Assembly: GCA_000697455.1 (NCBI GenBank) | Contig: JNET01035444.1 | Span: forward strand, 1-11,768 | Length of the DNA stretch: 11,768 nt | Source of the DNA: Basidiobolus heterosporus B8920 | Taxonomy: Eukaryota; Basidiobolomycota; Basidiobolomycetes; Basidiobolales; Basidiobolaceae | Direction: 5' to 3' | In this document: positions 9,021-11,768 of the stretch, in pieces | How positions within the stretch are numbered: the first letter of the stretch is position 1 | Layout of the letters: every line of letters begins with the position of its first letter | Translations under genes and position numbers: made by a program | The notes under the pieces: generated by a model | Seen by the model: only the letters and a program-made list of their open reading frames with translations | Databases searched by the model: none | Told to the model about the DNA's origin: nothing

Positions 9021-10470
9021 TTAATATACAAATTCTTCAGCTAGCTCGAACCTATCTATATCCTTGAAATGCTTAAAATGCGAGACCTTAATTCCCTCAA
9101 TCTTGTTGTCAACATTAGAAGGAACTGCCCTGAACCTAGCAGAATCTTGTATATACCTTAAATTTGCTAGATGATTCTTGCTTATACTTCCGTCTTTGAT
9201 CCCGCTTTCTAGATATTCTCGAAACACGAGTTTGCTTCTTAGATGTTCTGGGTTCTTCAGGCTTCCTCTGATGAATTAATAAAAGCATCTCGATTTTAGT
9301 ACATGGCTTTTCATTGGCTATATATATGAGTAAACCTTGATGATAATTTCTACGAATGGTTCGTAAGAACACTTCTTGCGAGACACTAGTGGTTCGTTTC
9401 CTCGTTTACTGTGTTCCATTTTACTAAAGGTGCCAGTTTTCGGGCTCACAAGTGATATTTGATCATAAGATGTTTCCTTTGCAGCACGAAGTTTCAATTC
9501 ACTCATGGCTGAATCGTTTTTTGAAAATAAGGCATGCTCAGCTGTTGGACTTTGTATGAATGATTGAGAGCGCTGAGAAAGTTGATTCTTCTTTAGTGTC
9601 TTGATTCGCTTTTCTGCTCGAGTGAATCCAAAGGGATCCTCGAAATCATCCAAGATAATATTGCCCAGTGTCTGACTACCACTGGGAGTTTCTTTGTTGT
9701 CGAATAATGGAAAAGGCGTATTACTGCCTATAGAAAGGCTAAAACTGGCAGAGCTTTCTCGTTCGTTGATACTCTTTTCAGGTATATGTTGCGTGATTTC
9801 TGAAAATTGAGATTATTATATTTTGCAATTATTATGGTAATGTTGATGAATAGTTGATGTCTACTTCTTTCTTTTCCGACGCTTGAATCTGCTTCTACTT
9901 GCTGTATGAGGTTTTGTATTTCTGCCTCTTTCACTGTTTGCTTCAATTCTATGGTCAGAGTTTCATAAGTGAGTAAACTGAATTACCATTACAGTTGGAA
10001 TCTTATATACCTGTACGAGAAGGTGCAACAACTTCATTCAACCTATTTTTTGATGACTGTTCATTAGCTGCCATAGGACTCACCATGTTGCAGCCAAGGC
10101 TTTCAAGTTGAGTAAAAAAATCCTCTTGATCTTCTATGTTATTGTTTGTACACTCCGTTTCTTCTTGAGTATCCAATATAGCAACAACATTTATTGGTTC
10201 TATCACGATACTTGCTCGCCGAGGGCAAATCTTTGCTTGGCAATTTCTCGCCATAATGCTTCCTTTGTGGCCTATAGATTCTTTCGGTGTATTTTTCCTA
10301 GCTATATCATAGCCAGGTGGCTTTCTCACTTCAGAAGAAGATTTATCTCGAATCTGACTACGTGTTATTCTCCCAACGATATCAGAAATTATTGGGCTAT
10401 TTATCTCGGAATATTTTGACATGGATTCAAATGAAGTTTTGTCAAGCTTCCCAGGTGCTCTATTTGGCAT
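9021..10470 (-). CDS. Putative Sororin-like cohesin-protection protein
   Basis: Five exons on the minus strand (10470-10011, 9948-9865, 9799-9336, 9267-9157, 9101-9021) give 399 residues; introns are 62, 65, 68 and 55 nt and all phases agree. Intron 3 has a TACTAA branch site. The protein is hydrophilic and mostly disordered, with several Ser/Thr-Pro sites (first at S25) and a very basic block at 337-373, fitting a nuclear protein under CDK control. An FGF motif (238-240) sits in DDFEDPFGFTRAEKRIK; in Sororin and Wapl such motifs bind Pds5. The last residues read HFKDIDRFELAEEFVY. The pattern F-x3-[DE]-x-F-[DE]-L-x2-E also fits the human Sororin C-terminus as I recall it (EFEAAEQFDLLVE). The combined motif order supports Sororin, which shields cohesin on replicated DNA from Wapl. 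The FGF motif alone is weak and the rest is unalignable by eye, so the gene is sure but the name is tentative. The ATG is the first after an in-frame TAG. Confidence 0.6.
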
Positions 10471-11238
10471 TATATGGGATGAACAACAACCTTCGAAAGA
10501 TAAATCGGAATGGGAATATCCTAACTAAAGATAAAGCTTACTTTCTACTAATACAAGATGAAAAATTAATCGAGGTAAATGATTTCATTGAAGTCCGAGC
10601 CGTTGATTATTAGCTATATCAGAAATTCAACACTCAATCAATGCGCATTCAACATTCATCTCCCTCAGGTCGCAGCAACCCAGGTGAAATGTAGTATCAT
10701 CGGCGCTGCACTTTGAGATATCATTGTATGCTCAGTGTATTTCTCCAGTACAATCATTATCTGTGTTTCAAAATGGATTCATTAGCCCTTTATAGAAACC
10801 AGATCTTCTATTTTTGGTAATGTACATGTACATTGCTAAAACCCAACCTGCACTATAAAATGGGGTGCGGTCTTCGAGGTAACACCTCCAATCATTACAT
10901 CCTCACACAAAGATCTAGTTAGATTTTGTTACAAAAGATTTAATCATTCAATTAGGAATAAATTCCCATGGTATGTACTACTTACCTATAGCCGGTGGTG
11001 GGAAACCTGGACTTCTGTGTTCTTTCATTCTGTTGGTTAGTCTCTTATACACGAGAGACGCTCTTGAGCGGTGTTTCTTTGTGATAAGAACCTACTGTCT
11101 ATACAGTTACCAACGTATATTATTTAGTCATTACCATTGTTGAATGGAGAGAATACAGGGCAATAGTACATATTTTGCGTTATCTTTTTTTGAACGTGAC
11201 ACTTATGTCTAGTTTACAGTTTGCAAATAGTTTACACC
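10471..11238. other. Divergent promoter region between Sororin-like and Myb-like genes
   Basis: No supported coding gene. The interval should serve both divergent genes. It holds a perfect 16-bp palindrome (10819-10834), a TATA box (10854-10860) and an ATG at 10968-10970 directly followed by the strong donor GTATGT. That donor could start a 5'-leader intron ending at AG 11218-11219 (249 nt) or at AG 11039-11040 (70 nt). Confidence 0.45.
10854..10860 (+). promoter_or_regulatory. TATA box, probably for the Myb-like gene
   Basis: TATAAAA is followed by a G-rich run and then a CA-rich start-like region (CCTCACAC). It lies 385 bases before the ATG at 11239, so a leader intron would be expected if it drives that gene. 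Confidence 0.5.
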
Positions 11239-11725
11239 ATGTCGCTATTTGATAATATTGCATACCTTGTGCAAGACTCCCGACAGTCTGAGCTAGCAAC
11301 CGCACCAGATCTTCACTCTTCTGATTTATCGAATAAGCAACAGACGTTTTGGAGTTATGAAGAAACAAGGTTGTTTATTAAACTGAGAGAAGAGAAAAAC
11401 ATCCTCTTTAATTCAATGAAACGTACCAAACAACTCTGGAAGGGAATAGTCGGGTCTTTAGAGGCGCACGGTTATATAAAGACCATTGAGCAGTGCCAAC
11501 AAAAATGGAAAAACCTTCAACGTGCTTTTCGGGTAATTCTAATATCTCTAAATTTCACAAATCTATATTCACATCACAATCTGGTCGTAGGAAGCTGAGG
11601 AATATAATGCCAAGCACGGCGCAATCGATAGACGAAAATGCCTATTCTATCATGAGCTAGCTTCTTTGTTAGCCGAAGGACAAAGCATAAGGGCAAAATC
11701 TACCGAGCCATCGGCAAAAAAGTAG
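11239..11725 (+). CDS. Myb/SANT-like trihelix DNA-binding protein
   Basis: Two exons (11239-11532, 11591-11725) separated by a 58-nt GTAATT-to-CGTAG intron give 142 residues. The splice is in phase 0 and joins KNLQRAFR to EAEEYNAKHG, continuing one long helix. Residues 38 to about 130 form a trihelix (Myb/SANT-like) DNA-binding domain: W38, W67 and W90 are the three core tryptophans, QCQQKWKNL is the third helix, and CLFYHELASLL is the amphipathic helix that usually follows. There is no other domain, so it is nearly a bare DNA-binding module with short acidic N-terminal and basic C-terminal ends. It could be a transcription factor or an adaptor; similar domains also accompany PIF/Harbinger-type DNA transposons, but no transposase or terminal repeat is visible here. 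The start is the first ATG in the frame. Confidence 0.8.
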
Positions 11726-11768
11726 TAATCCAGATTGCATTTGTATCCTAAGGCGTAAATCTGACAAT

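Noticed and set aside
10108-10613. Plus-strand open frames opposite the first exon of the Sororin-like gene
   Set aside because: They are antisense to a well-supported spliced gene and show no domain.

Overview
The window looks like nuclear DNA from a fungus, probably an early-diverging lineage such as Zoopagomycota, Entomophthoromycota or Basidiobolus-like. That placement is inference. Genes are monocistronic and carry short GT-AG introns (55-74 nt), some with CTAAC- or TACTAA-like branch sites. TATA boxes lie upstream of several starts and AATAAA signals downstream of several stops. I saw no operons, tRNAs, rRNAs, CRISPR arrays or intact transposons.

Layout: positions 1-1489 hold only a tentative gene end plus the promoter region of the first clear gene. 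That gene, 1490-2119 (+), encodes a small two-finger C2H2 transcription factor. Positions 2120-3104 hold its 3' region and a degenerate ~29-bp tandem repeat upstream of a ZIP zinc transporter (3105-4302, +, one intron). Positions 4303-5361 are intergenic, with an unresolved cluster of minus-strand open frames. A 266-residue acidic protein of unknown function follows (5362-6162, +). After an AT-rich gap comes a four-exon seven-helix receptor of the fungal Git3/cAMP-receptor type (7256-8522, +). Convergent to it is a five-exon minus-strand gene (10470 down to 9021) whose spliced product carries an FGF motif and a C-terminal segment matching the pattern of Sororin, the cohesin protector. A divergent two-exon gene (11239-11725, +) encodes a 142-residue Myb/SANT-like trihelix DNA-binding protein.

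The genes do not form an obvious pathway; this reads as ordinary gene-dense fungal chromosome (zinc uptake, nutrient or pheromone sensing, transcription control, chromosome cohesion). The most notable item is the Sororin-like gene, because clear Sororins are known mainly from animals and plants and are not obvious in the model yeasts. Exon structures for the ZIP, receptor, Sororin-like and Myb genes were worked out by hand from splice signals, reading phase and restored protein motifs; no transcript evidence was available.
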